A stretch of DNA of 64,000 nucleotides, from the NCBI RefSeq assembly GCF_020099395.1, contig NZ_CP083590.1:5332001-5396000 (forward strand), written 5' to 3'. Shown here in pieces: positions 8,235-15,800 of the stretch; position 1 is the stretch's first letter; every line of letters begins with the position of its first letter. The notes beneath the pieces were generated by a model. It searched no databases, was not told the DNA's origin, and saw only the letters and a list, made by a program, of their open reading frames with translations. The DNA is from Streptomyces mobaraensis. GTDB taxonomy: Bacteria > Actinomycetota > Actinomycetes > Streptomycetales > Streptomycetaceae. A program made the position numbers and the translations under genes.

Positions 8235-8736
8235 GTCGTTCCCCAAAGTGCACGTGATCCTGCTCTCATGCGGCAAAATTTCGCCCCGCTCGGCAGATCG
8301 ATCACTTGAGTCCGTCGGGTCACTTCTGTTACGGGCGGGGGTCGACGCGGTCGGGGCGGCCGGGCGTCCTCCCTCCTGCCCCACGCCGCGCTTCCATTCG
8401 CGGGAGTGCGGGGGAGCCGCTGTGGTCGCGGCGCGGAGCCCGGACGTGAGCCGATGCGCGCGCCGGGGTCCGCGCCCGGGTCCGTGCGGGTGTCCGTACC
8501 CGGGCGGCCGGCTCCGCCGGACGTCGGGGGCCGCCGGGCGGATAGGGGACGAATCCGGCCACCTCGGACAGGGGCGGGAGAGCTGTCCGGTGGTGCGCGC
8601 GACGCGGCCGGCGACTCGTGTGATGACTCATGTGCCGTGCGAGGGACCCTTTTCCGCTTTCCGCGCATCCATTCGACTGACTACCTTTCATGTGCCGGCA
8701 GGCACCGGCCGCACTACCCCTAAGGAGAGTTGACAC
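8235..8736. other. Long divergent gap between efeO and the HtaA gene
   Basis: About 500 bp of non-coding DNA downstream of the iron boxes. Open frames here are GC-rich shadows with no recognisable protein. A second iron box directly in front of the HtaA gene was looked for and not found. The start of that gene has a good ribosome site (AAGGAGAG). Confidence 0.5.
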
Positions 8737-10770
8737 ATGGCCGTAACCCAGAGACGGACGGCGTTCACCGCCGCCGTCGCCACGGCGATCGCCCTCGGGG
8801 CCACCGTGCTCACCCTGCCCGCCCGAGCCGCCGGTGAGGAGCCGGACGCGGCGGCCAAGCAGCCGACCGGGTTCCAGCTCAAGGACGCCACCCTCACCTG
8901 GGGCATCAAGGAATCGTTCCGCCAGTACGTCACGGGCGAGGAGGCCGACGGCACCATCCGCGTCGCCGACGGCGTCGAACAGGCGGACGGCAACGGTGCC
9001 TTCACCTTCTCCGGCGGCAAGGGCACCTACGACCGCGAGAAGCACTCCTTCACCACGGCTTTCAAGGGCAGCGTCCGCTTCCTGGGCCACGCCAAGGGCG
9101 AGGGGAAGAAGAAGCACTGGGGGCTGGACGTCAAGTTCAGCGACCTCAAGGTGATCGGCGAGGGCGGGAAGGGCCGCGTCACCGCCGACGTCACGACGTC
9201 CGGCAAGACCCGCGACGACGTCACCCTCGCCACGCTCGACCTGGCGAAGGCGGAGCCGGCGGGGAAGGACGGCGAGCCGAACAAGGCGGACAAGGCCGAG
9301 AAGAGCGACAAGAAGGCCGACAAGAAGGCCGACAAGAAGGCCGACAAGGACGCCAAGGACAGCAAGGACGGCGGCAGCAAGGAGCAGGCCGGGAACGACG
9401 CCAAGGCCGGCGCCAAGAACGACGTCCCGGCACTCGCCAAGGTCCCCGCGACCCTGACGGCCGACGGTGCCAAGGCGCTCACCTACAAGAAGCACTCCGT
9501 CTACAAGGCCGGGGCGTCCCTCGACGGCCTCTCCCTCTCGGCGAAGCAGGGCGCTCCGCTCCCGGACGACCACGAGCCCGCCCCGATACCCAGCAAGAAG
9601 CCCACGCCCGACCCGAAGCCGAAGGAGCCCTCCGAGCCGAAGGAACCCTCCGAGCCGAAGCAGACCTCTGACACGAAGAAGCCGTCCGACACGAAGAAGA
9701 CCCCTGAGCCGGAGAAGACCTCCGACGCGAAGGGGGACCCCACTCCGAAGGAGACCCCGTCCTCCGAGCCCAAGCCCGAGGGCGTCGACGACGGCAAGGT
9801 CACGGGCCCGGAGGAGGAGTCGCTCATTCCGGAGACGGGCGACCCGAAGGGAGGCGCCGAGGAGACCGGCGGCTCCTCCGCGTCCCCCGGGACGACGGGC
9901 AGCACCGGGAGCTCGGAGACGCCGGGGACCACCGGCAGCACGGGCACCACCGGCAGCAGTACCGAGCAGCCGAAGCAACTGGCCGCGGACTCCACGGTCT
10001 ACGACGGCCGCCTGGACTGGGGCGTCTCGCAGGCGTTCCGCAGTGCCGTCACCGGCACGACGCTCGGCGGGAAGATCGAGGTCTCGGACGGCGCCGAGCA
10101 GCAGAGTACGGGCGGCTTCCGCTTCACCAAGGCGACGGGAAGCTACGACGCGGCGAAGTCCAAGCTCGACGCCACGTTCAAGGGGACGGTGCGCTTCACC
10201 GCCCACCCGAACGGCAAGAGCGTGGAACTCACGCTCTCGAAGTTCCGGATCGCCGCGAACGGCGACAAGGGGCAGCTGCTGGCCCACGTCACCAGGAAGG
10301 AGGACGGGAAGGCCGCCCCCGGCCTGTCCGACAAGGAGACCGTGCTGGCGGACCTCACCCTGTACAAGGACTCCCTTGCGGCCACCAACGGCGTCGTCAC
10401 GCTCAACATGGTGCAGGCCGCCCTCACCGAGGAGGGGAAGAAGGCCCTCACCATCCCGGGTGTCACGCTCAACAGGGGTGACGGCCTCGACCCGGTGACC
10501 GCGAAGATCGCGGTCAACAAGGACGCCAAGCTCGACGACGACTCGACCGGCACCAACACCGACGGCACCGGCACGAGCGGCACCGGCAACTCGTCGGGTA
10601 CGGGTACGGGCACGGGGACCGGTACGGGCACCGGCACGGACGACTCCCTCGCCCACACCGGTAACGACACCCCCACCGGCCCCCTGGTCGGCAGCGCCGC
10701 GGCGCTCGTCCTCGCGGGCGGGGCGGCGGTCTGGACGGCGCGTCGCAAGTCGGCGAAGCTGACCGGCTGA
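8737..10770 (+). CDS. Double HtaA-domain heme-binding protein, sortase-anchored
   Basis: A 677-residue surface protein. A signal peptide (residues 1-31) is followed by a first HtaA domain (about 45-260), marked by LTWGIKESFRQYVTG. Next comes a long charged linker rich in Lys/Asp and Pro/Glu, with KADK units near 190-210 and KEPSEP-type units near 285-330. A second HtaA domain (about 415-605) is marked by LDWGVSQAFRSAVTG. The C-terminus is a sorting signal: LAHTG at 638-642, a hydrophobic segment, then RRKSAK. LAxTG fits class E sortases of actinomycetes. HtaA domains bind hemin in corynebacteria, so this protein probably captures heme at the cell wall. It is divergent from efeOBU, and a strong terminator follows it. 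Confidence 0.88.
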   Translation: MAVTQRRTAFTAAVATAIALGATVLTLPARAAGEEPDAAAKQPTGFQLKDATLTWGIKESFRQYVTGEEADGTIRVADGVEQADGNGAFTFSGGKGTYDREKHSFTTAFKGSVRFLGHAKGEGKKKHWGLDVKFSDLKVIGEGGKGRVTADVTTSGKTRDDVTLATLDLAKAEPAGKDGEPNKADKAEKSDKKADKKADKKADKDAKDSKDGGSKEQAGNDAKAGAKNDVPALAKVPATLTADGAKALTYKKHSVYKAGASLDGLSLSAKQGAPLPDDHEPAPIPSKKPTPDPKPKEPSEPKEPSEPKQTSDTKKPSDTKKTPEPEKTSDAKGDPTPKETPSSEPKPEGVDDGKVTGPEEESLIPETGDPKGGAEETGGSSASPGTTGSTGSSETPGTTGSTGTTGSSTEQPKQLAADSTVYDGRLDWGVSQAFRSAVTGTTLGGKIEVSDGAEQQSTGGFRFTKATGSYDAAKSKLDATFKGTVRFTAHPNGKSVELTLSKFRIAANGDKGQLLAHVTRKEDGKAAPGLSDKETVLADLTLYKDSLAATNGVVTLNMVQAALTEEGKKALTIPGVTLNRGDGLDPVTAKIAVNKDAKLDDDSTGTNTDGTGTSGTGNSSGTGTGTGTGTGTGTDDSLAHTGNDTPTGPLVGSAAALVLAGGAAVWTARRKSAKLTG

Positions 10771-10793
10771 TCTCCGGCGGCTCGCCTGCGCAG

Positions 10794-10833
10794 AGCCCTG
10801 CCCCCACCGCCCCCCGGCGGCGGGGGCAGGGCT
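10794..10833 (+). terminator. Strong hairpin after the HtaA gene
   Basis: AGCCCTGCCCCC pairs perfectly with GGGGGCAGGGCT across a 16-base loop that is itself GC-rich. It lies 23 bp after the HtaA stop codon and just before nadE. There is no T-run, as is usual in Streptomyces. Confidence 0.8.
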
Positions 10834-10899
10834 CCCGTACCCCCACTGGGTAGGGTGGCGGGACAGCACCACGCGAACCGCACGCACCAAGGAGCAGAC

Positions 10900-11730
10900 G
10901 TGAGCGAGCCGGCGTCCACCGCCCTGCAGCAGGAGATAGCCCGGGAACTCCAGGTCGCCGAGGACTTCGACGCCGAGCGGGAGATCGAGCGCCGGGTGGC
11001 CTTCCTCGCCGAGCGGCTGACCTCCACCGGCCTGCGCTCCCTCGTCCTCGGCATCAGCGGAGGCGTCGACTCCACCACCGCCGGCCGGCTCTGCCAGCTC
11101 GCGGTCGAGCGGGCCCGCGCCACCGGTCACGAGGCGCACTTCTACGCGATGCGGCTGCCCTACGGCGTCCAGGCCGACGAGCACGACGCCCAGCTCGCCC
11201 TCTCCTTCATCCGTGCCGACCACGTGCTGACCGTGGACGTCAAGCCCGCCAGCGACGCCGCGCTGGAGGCCGCGCTCGCCGGCGGCACCCGCTTCCGCGA
11301 CGCCCACCACCAGGACTTCGTGCACGGCAACATCAAGGCCCGGCAGCGCATGATCGCCCAGTACGCGGTGGCCGGCGCGCACGAGGGCCTGGTCGTCGGC
11401 ACCGACCACGCCGCCGAGGCGGTCTCCGGCTTCTTCACCAAGTACGGCGACGGCGCCGCCGACCTCGTCCCGCTGACCGGCCTCACCAAGCGCCGGGTGC
11501 GCGCCGTCGCCGACGCCCTGGGCGCGCCCGCCGAGCTGGTGTGGAAGACCCCCACGGCCGACCTGGAGACCCTCGACCCGGGCAAGGCCGACGAGGACGC
11601 GCTCGGCGTCACATACGACGACATCGACGACTTCCTGGAGGGCAAGCCGGTCGAGGAGCGCGCCTTCGAGACGATCGTCCGCCGCTACCGCCTCACCGAC
11701 CACAAGCGCCAACTCCCCATCGCCCCCTGA
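10900..11730 (+). CDS. nadE: NH3-dependent NAD+ synthetase
   Basis: A 276-residue enzyme that amidates nicotinic acid adenine dinucleotide to NAD+ using ATP and ammonia. The PP-loop SGGVDS (residues 53-58) binds ATP pyrophosphate. The segments HGNIKARQRM, GTDHAAEAVSGFFTKYGD and LTKRRVR are characteristic, and the length matches the 275-residue Escherichia coli enzyme. The GTG start at 10900 has AAGGAG upstream. There is no N-terminal glutaminase domain, unlike the second NAD synthetase at 59841-61595. Confidence 0.95.
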   Translation: MSEPASTALQQEIARELQVAEDFDAEREIERRVAFLAERLTSTGLRSLVLGISGGVDSTTAGRLCQLAVERARATGHEAHFYAMRLPYGVQADEHDAQLALSFIRADHVLTVDVKPASDAALEAALAGGTRFRDAHHQDFVHGNIKARQRMIAQYAVAGAHEGLVVGTDHAAEAVSGFFTKYGDGAADLVPLTGLTKRRVRAVADALGAPAELVWKTPTADLETLDPGKADEDALGVTYDDIDDFLEGKPVEERAFETIVRRYRLTDHKRQLPIAP

Positions 11731-11861
11731 GGAAACGCCGCACCGGGCGCCACGGATTGTTCCTACGAAGCGACAAGGCGCGGGGCGCTGTTCGGCGCGC
11801 CACTGGCACCTGTGCCGGGCGGCACGGGAATGCGATGCTCTGGTGGATTCCCGCTGCTGGT

Positions 11862-11876
11862 ACGGGTGTTACCCGT
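11862..11876. promoter_or_regulatory. Inverted repeat upstream of the octa-histidine protein
   Basis: ACGGGT-GTT-ACCCGT is a perfect 6-bp inverted repeat with a 3-bp spacer, 47 bp before the start codon of the next gene. It may be an operator. I cannot link it to a known regulator, and it is not a Zur box. Confidence 0.35.
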
Positions 11877-11923
11877 GTGCCTGCGGCAGGTGTGTTCCCT
11901 CAACGAGAGTGGGAGTGAACGTC

Positions 11924-12313
11924 ATGGCATCGCTGCGCAGTCGTCTCATGGTCACTGTGGTGGCCGCCGCCGTCGGAACGGCGGTGCTGGGCCTGGCACC
12001 CGCCGCGTCGGCCGACGACCACCACCATCATCACCACCACCACGCCGACGACGGGTACCCGGTGCTGGTGGTGTCGCCGGCACCGGGGAAGCTGACCCAG
12101 GAGCACAAGGTGACCGACACCTACCAGTACGCCCCCAAGGCGTCCGGCGGCTCGTCGACGACGCCCGAGGAGTCGTCCGCCGCACAGTCGTCCTCAGCTT
12201 CGGCATCGGCGTCCGAGCCCGGGGCGGTGTCGAGCGCCAAGGACGCGGCGAACAGCACGGGCCAGTCCGCCACTTCCGGCCTGTCGAGCACCGTCAACTC
12301 CTTGCTGAAGTAG
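11924..12313 (+). CDS. Small secreted protein with an N-terminal run of eight histidines
   Basis: A 129-residue exported protein. Residues 1-30 are a clear signal peptide ending in ASA. The mature chain would begin Asp-Asp followed by eight His (33-40) and Ala-Asp-Asp. After a short hydrophobic patch (YPVLVVSPAPG) the rest is Ser/Ala-rich and probably disordered, ending STVNSLLK. I know no named family. A surface-exposed His8 run flanked by acids should bind nickel, zinc or copper, so metal binding is an inference from composition. The ATG at 11924 is preceded by GAGAGTGGGAG. The gene is monocistronic and followed by a hairpin. Confidence 0.75.
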   Translation: MASLRSRLMVTVVAAAVGTAVLGLAPAASADDHHHHHHHHADDGYPVLVVSPAPGKLTQEHKVTDTYQYAPKASGGSSTTPEESSAAQSSSASASASEPGAVSSAKDAANSTGQSATSGLSSTVNSLLK

Positions 12314-12365
12314 CCCGCAGGGGGCCGCTCACCTCACACCGCCGCCGCGACGGCCGTCCGCTCAG

Positions 12366-12386
12366 CCGGCCCCCGGAGGGGGCCGG
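12366..12386 (+). terminator. Hairpin after the secreted His8 gene
   Basis: CCGGCCCCC and GGGGGCCGG form a perfect 9-bp stem with a 3-base loop, 53 bp after the stop codon. It is a likely intrinsic terminator. The rest of the 420-bp gap up to 12733 holds nothing else I recognise. Confidence 0.6.
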
Positions 12387-12733
12387 GGGCCCGGGTCCTG
12401 CTGCCCCAACTGCTCTCTCCCGCTCGCCTGTCGTGGGGCGGTCGCCGCGCGCGGACCATCCCGGGCAACTGCCCCAGGGGGTTGCGATCCGGACACCGGA
12501 GGGGGGTGTTCCAGTCAGTTGAGCAGTCAACGGTTGCTATGTGCAGCGGTTGCGGGGGACCGTCGTTATGCAAGCGCGAGACGAGAGGGCGTGGCGGCCT
12601 TCCGTAATCGAAGTCGCCGCGAAAGTTCTCGTCCCGGCGCGATGCGTGACGCACGACGCACGAATCACAGCGCGACCCATAGCGGTCGCGGGGTGAACTC
12701 CCGTTTCGGCATGCGAAGAAGGAGACTCAGCCA

Positions 12734-13087
12734 GTGCTGTCGAAAGCGAAAAAGACCGCGACTTCCGTCGCCATGGCCTTCGCGGCCGCCGCCGCGCTCA
12801 CGGTGGTCGTCCCGGCCGGCAACGCCTACGCCATCGACCATATCCCCTGCCGTGGCGGGGAGCCCTTCCTGAAGATCTGGTCGCACAGCGGCGGACGTCA
12901 GAGCGTCGACTGCTACGCGAACCGCGGGAGGACCGACTTCGGCGGGTGGTGGGTCGACAAGATATCCACCGGCAACAACGACCTGATCTACTACGACGCC
13001 AACGGCGACTCGGTGAAAATCGAGCGCTGGCACGAAATCACTTTCCCGAACCGGCCGCCCAAGGTCAACTCCATCGAAATCCTTTGA
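12734..13087 (+). CDS. Secreted beta/gamma-crystallin family protein (SKLP/SMPI type)
   Basis: A 117-residue exported protein with a signal peptide ending about residue 33 (GNAYA) and a mature domain of ~84 residues. The pattern IPCRGG, FLKIWSHSGG, SVDCYANRG, GWWVDKISTGNN, LIYYDANGD and WHEITFPNRPPKVNSIEIL is that of the single-domain crystallin-fold proteins of Streptomyces, including killer-toxin-like protein and metalloproteinase-inhibitor relatives. Two Cys probably form a disulfide. GGAG lies 11 bp before the GTG start. Antifungal or inhibitor activity is possible but not shown by the sequence. Confidence 0.82.
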   Translation: MLSKAKKTATSVAMAFAAAAALTVVVPAGNAYAIDHIPCRGGEPFLKIWSHSGGRQSVDCYANRGRTDFGGWWVDKISTGNNDLIYYDANGDSVKIERWHEITFPNRPPKVNSIEIL

Positions 13088-13226
13088 CGCAGCGGTGGGG
13101 CGGCGGCCCGGGGCCACGGTTCTCGTGGCGCGCGCGCTTACGGCCATTGCCGCCGTTTTCCCGGCGTCCAGCGGGTTTCCCTCGCCTCAGGTGACAGGTA
13201 ATCCGCCTGCCCCGGACCGCCGCCCT

Positions 13227-13263
13227 GATGCCGGCCATGCCTTTGCGGGCCATGGCCGGCATC
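13227..13263. terminator. Bidirectional terminator hairpin
   Basis: GATGCCGGCCATG and CATGGCCGGCATC pair perfectly over 13 bp with an 11-base loop. It lies between the convergent crystallin gene and the TetR gene, where it can stop transcription from both sides. Confidence 0.8.
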
Positions 13264-13297
13264 GGCTGCATTTACGGGTCGGTTTTCGGGGAGGTTC

Positions 13298-13891
13298 TCA
13301 CGAGTCGGCGGCCGTCGGGCGCGGTGCGCGCGTCAGGCCGTCCAGGACGAGGTCGAGGAGGCGTTCGGCCTGCTCGCGCCGCTCCGGTGCGGCCGAGGTG
13401 AGGGCGATGCCGGCGAGGGCGGCGAACATGTCGTCCGGGCCGATGTCGGACCGGATCGCTCCGGCGTCGGCGGCCGCCTCCATGAGGGCCGCGAGGGCCG
13501 CCCGGATCAGGTCGCGGCTCTCGGCATAGGGGTTGGTTCCCGTGTCGACGAGCGCCCGGAGAACGTCGGCCATGCCGAGCTTGGCGGTGGCGTAGTCGAT
13601 GAAGCGGCGCGTCCACGCGCGCAGCGCCTCCCGTGGCGGCTGCGCCGCCAGCAGGCCGGGAACGGCGTCGCAGAGCCGGGCGACCTCGTTGCGGTAGGCC
13701 GCCTCGACCAGGGCCTCCCGGGTGGGGAAGTTGCGGTAGAGGGTGCCGGTGCCCACGCCCGCCTCCCGGGCGATGCGTTCGAAGTGCGCGTTCAGCCCTT
13801 CCTCGCCGAAGACGCGTACAGCGGCGGCCAGGATCCGCTCCCGGTTGCGCCGCGCGTCGGCCCGCAGCGGGCGTTCTGTCTCTCGGGTCAT
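13298..13891 (-). CDS. TetR/AcrR family transcriptional regulator
   Basis: A 197-residue regulator with the helix-turn-helix [21 protein letters not shown] at about residues 38-58, followed by a C-terminal helical ligand domain. It is divergent from a short-chain dehydrogenase at 14032. Two copies of a palindromic element lie between them, so it very likely represses both genes. The ATG gives the usual length for the family. Confidence 0.88.
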   Translation of the reverse strand: MTRETERPLRADARRNRERILAAAVRVFGEEGLNAHFERIAREAGVGTGTLYRNFPTREALVEAAYRNEVARLCDAVPGLLAAQPPREALRAWTRRFIDYATAKLGMADVLRALVDTGTNPYAESRDLIRAALAALMEAAADAGAIRSDIGPDDMFAALAGIALTSAAPERREQAERLLDLVLDGLTRAPRPTAADS

Positions 13892-13921
13892 CAGCGCTCG
13901 CCCTTCCTCGACCCCCGTTGC

Positions 13922-13941
13922 AAGCGGCGGCGCCTCCGCTT
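13922..13941. promoter_or_regulatory. TetR operator copy A
   Basis: AAGCGGCGGCGCCTCCGCTT is an imperfect palindrome with AAGCGG/CCGCTT arms, lying 30 bp upstream of the TetR start. Confidence 0.6.
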
Positions 13942-13953
13942 ACTGTTCGAGTG

Positions 13954-13973
13954 AACCGGCGGCGCCTCCGCTT
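13954..13973. promoter_or_regulatory. TetR operator copy B
   Basis: AACCGGCGGCGCCTCCGCTT repeats copy A with two changes, 32 bp downstream (three helical turns) and 58 bp before the SDR start. The twin arrangement in a divergent TetR/SDR promoter supports cooperative repression. Confidence 0.6.
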
Positions 13974-14031
13974 TCACCGTAGGCCATGTCTCCGCCCTGC
14001 CCCCGCCCACCCTCCGGGAGGACCGCCGACC

Positions 14032-14766
14032 ATGTCGGGAATCGAAGGCGAAGTCGTGGCGATCACGGGCGCCGGCAGCGGCATCGGCGAGGCCACCGCG
14101 CTGCTGCTCGCCGAACGCGGTGCGAAGGTCGTCCTCGGGGCACGCCGCACCGAGCGCCTCGCGGCCCTGGCCGGCCGCATCGAGGCGGCCGGCGGCGAAG
14201 CCGCCTGGATACGTACGGACGTCACACGGCGCGCGGACCTGTCGGGCCTCGTCGGGCTGGCGTGCGAACGCTACGGCCGGCTCGACGTCCTCGTCGCCAA
14301 CGCCGGTGTCGGCCTGATCTCCCCGCTCGACGAACTCCGCGTGGAGGACTGGGAGGAGATGATCGACGTCAACCTCAAGGGCGTCCTGTACGGCATCGCC
14401 GCCGCCCTGCCGGTCTTCCGCGCCCAGGGCCGCGGGCATTTCGTCAACACCGTGTCCACCGCCGGACTGCGCGTCGTCCCGCTCCAGTCGGTGTACGCCG
14501 GCACCAAGAACGCCGTCCGTACGATCGCGGAGGGCCTGCGCCAGGAGGCCGGCGACAGGCTGCGTGTCACCGTCGTCTCACCGGGCATGGTCCGTACGGA
14601 GTTCACGGAGCGCATGGATCCGGAGGTACGGGCCCGGATCGCCGACCGCATGGCCGAGGCCGCCCTCCCGCCGGACGCGGTGGCCCGCGCCATCGCGTTC
14701 GCCATCGAGCAGCCGGACGGCGTCGACGTCGGAGACATCGTCGTACGGCCGACCGCGCAGGACTGA
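14032..14766 (+). CDS. SDR family oxidoreductase
   Basis: A 244-residue classical short-chain dehydrogenase. The cofactor motif TGAGSGIG lies near residue 12, NAG follows in LDVLVANAGVG, and the catalytic elements are NTVST and YAGTK. The basic residues after the second strand (ARRTER) suggest NADP(H). GGGAGG precedes the ATG. It is the target gene of the divergent TetR regulator. The substrate is unknown. Confidence 0.88.
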   Translation: MSGIEGEVVAITGAGSGIGEATALLLAERGAKVVLGARRTERLAALAGRIEAAGGEAAWIRTDVTRRADLSGLVGLACERYGRLDVLVANAGVGLISPLDELRVEDWEEMIDVNLKGVLYGIAAALPVFRAQGRGHFVNTVSTAGLRVVPLQSVYAGTKNAVRTIAEGLRQEAGDRLRVTVVSPGMVRTEFTERMDPEVRARIADRMAEAALPPDAVARAIAFAIEQPDGVDVGDIVVRPTAQD

Positions 14767-14808
14767 GCCCGCAGGACGACCAGACCTCCCCGGGGCGGGG
14801 CCCGTCGC

Positions 14809-15198
14809 CTACTCCGACTGGGCGATCTGGATCAGATTGCCGCAGGTGTCGTCCAGCACCGCCGTCACCTCCGGCCCCATCTCCTCCGGCTCCTGCGTGA
14901 ACCGCACCCCCAGCCCGCGCAGCCGCTCGTACTCGGCCCGGACGTCGTCCACCGCGAAGGCGATGGCCGGAATGCCGTCCGCGACCAGCGCCTCCCTGTA
15001 CGGCTTCACCGCGGGGTGCCCGGAGGGTTCGAGCAGGAGCTCGGTCCCGTCGGGGTTCTCCGGCGAGACGACGGTCAGCCACCGGTCCGTATCGCCGACC
15101 GGGACGTCGTGCTTCGTCACGAACCCCAGGACGTCGGTGTAGAAGCGGTGGGCCTTCTCCTGGTCGTCGACGAAAACGCTGGTCAGGTAGATCCTCAT
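14809..15198 (-). CDS. VOC family (glyoxalase/bleomycin-resistance fold) protein
   Basis: A 129-residue single VOC domain. It begins MRIYLTSVFVDDQEKAHRFY and ends DDTCGNLIQIAQ, which holds one metal ligand position (LIQI). The mid-section GTELLLEPSGHP matches related Streptomyces VOC proteins. The ATG at 15198 follows GGGAGC. Whether it is a lyase, dioxygenase or binding protein cannot be told from sequence. It ends convergently to the SDR gene. Confidence 0.82.
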   Translation of the reverse strand: MRIYLTSVFVDDQEKAHRFYTDVLGFVTKHDVPVGDTDRWLTVVSPENPDGTELLLEPSGHPAVKPYREALVADGIPAIAFAVDDVRAEYERLRGLGVRFTQEPEEMGPEVTAVLDDTCGNLIQIAQSE

Positions 15199-15353
15199 GA
15201 CGTGCTCCCGGGTGCGGAGGAGGGGACGGACGGGGCCGGCCGCCCCGGCGACCCGGCAGCCGACCATGCGGACGGTGTCCAGTATGGACGCCGTCCGGTT
15301 TCCCGGCCGCTCGGGTGACGTCTCGCCCACCGAAGCGCCTCGTCGCCCCCACC

Positions 15354-15800
15354 TTGACGGCCTGGTCGATCGGCCGGCGGACGTCCATCGCCCTCCGCGC
15401 CGTCCTCGGTGGCCTCTTCATGCTCGGCGTCTGAATCCGGCGCGGCGGGGTCCGACAGCAGCGGACCGGCACCAGCCGCCTGCCCGCGCCCGTCGTCTTC
15501 GGCCACTTCGCCCTGGCCGCCATCGGCCTGGAGGTCTGGATCGGCTACCTCGCGACCCATCGGGCCGCCCTGGCGCGGGCCGCCTTCGGCCTGCTGCTGC
15601 CGGTCGCGCTGCTGGGATTCGTGATGCCGGCCCGCTGGATCCCCGTCCGCCGCGCCCGGGCCGCCGCGACGGCGCCCCTGGGGACCGACGAGTCCGTCCC
15701 CGCCGAACGGCACTTCCCCGCCGCGTCGGTCGTCCTGTTCCACGGCCTGCTCGCCGTCGCCACCCTCGTCCTCGTCCTGCTCACCGCCCTGGGCTGGTGA
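15354..15800 (+). pseudogene. Disrupted small multi-helix membrane protein
   Basis: One reading frame encodes an N-terminal hydrophobic helix (IALRAVLGGLFMLGV), then an in-frame TGA at 15432-15434. The same frame then continues with two or three more membrane-like helices (VVFGHFALAAIGLEVWIGYLA; AAFGLLLPVALLGFV; VVLFHGLLAVATLVLVLLTALGW) and stops at 15800. No good start codon exists after the internal stop until late in the frame. This looks like a short four-helix integral membrane protein inactivated by one nonsense change. A sequencing error would give the same picture. Its end overlaps the convergent esterase gene by about 20 bp. Confidence 0.5.

Noticed and set aside
8635..8736. Separate iron box directly before the HtaA gene
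   Set aside because: No sequence there keeps the TTAGG/CCTAA core. Regulation from the shared efe promoter region is possible but not shown.
8329..11712. A 1,127-codon open frame on the minus strand across the HtaA and nadE genes
   Set aside because: It is the antisense of two well-supported genes, has low-complexity composition, and no recognisable domain. Long antisense frames are usual at this GC content.
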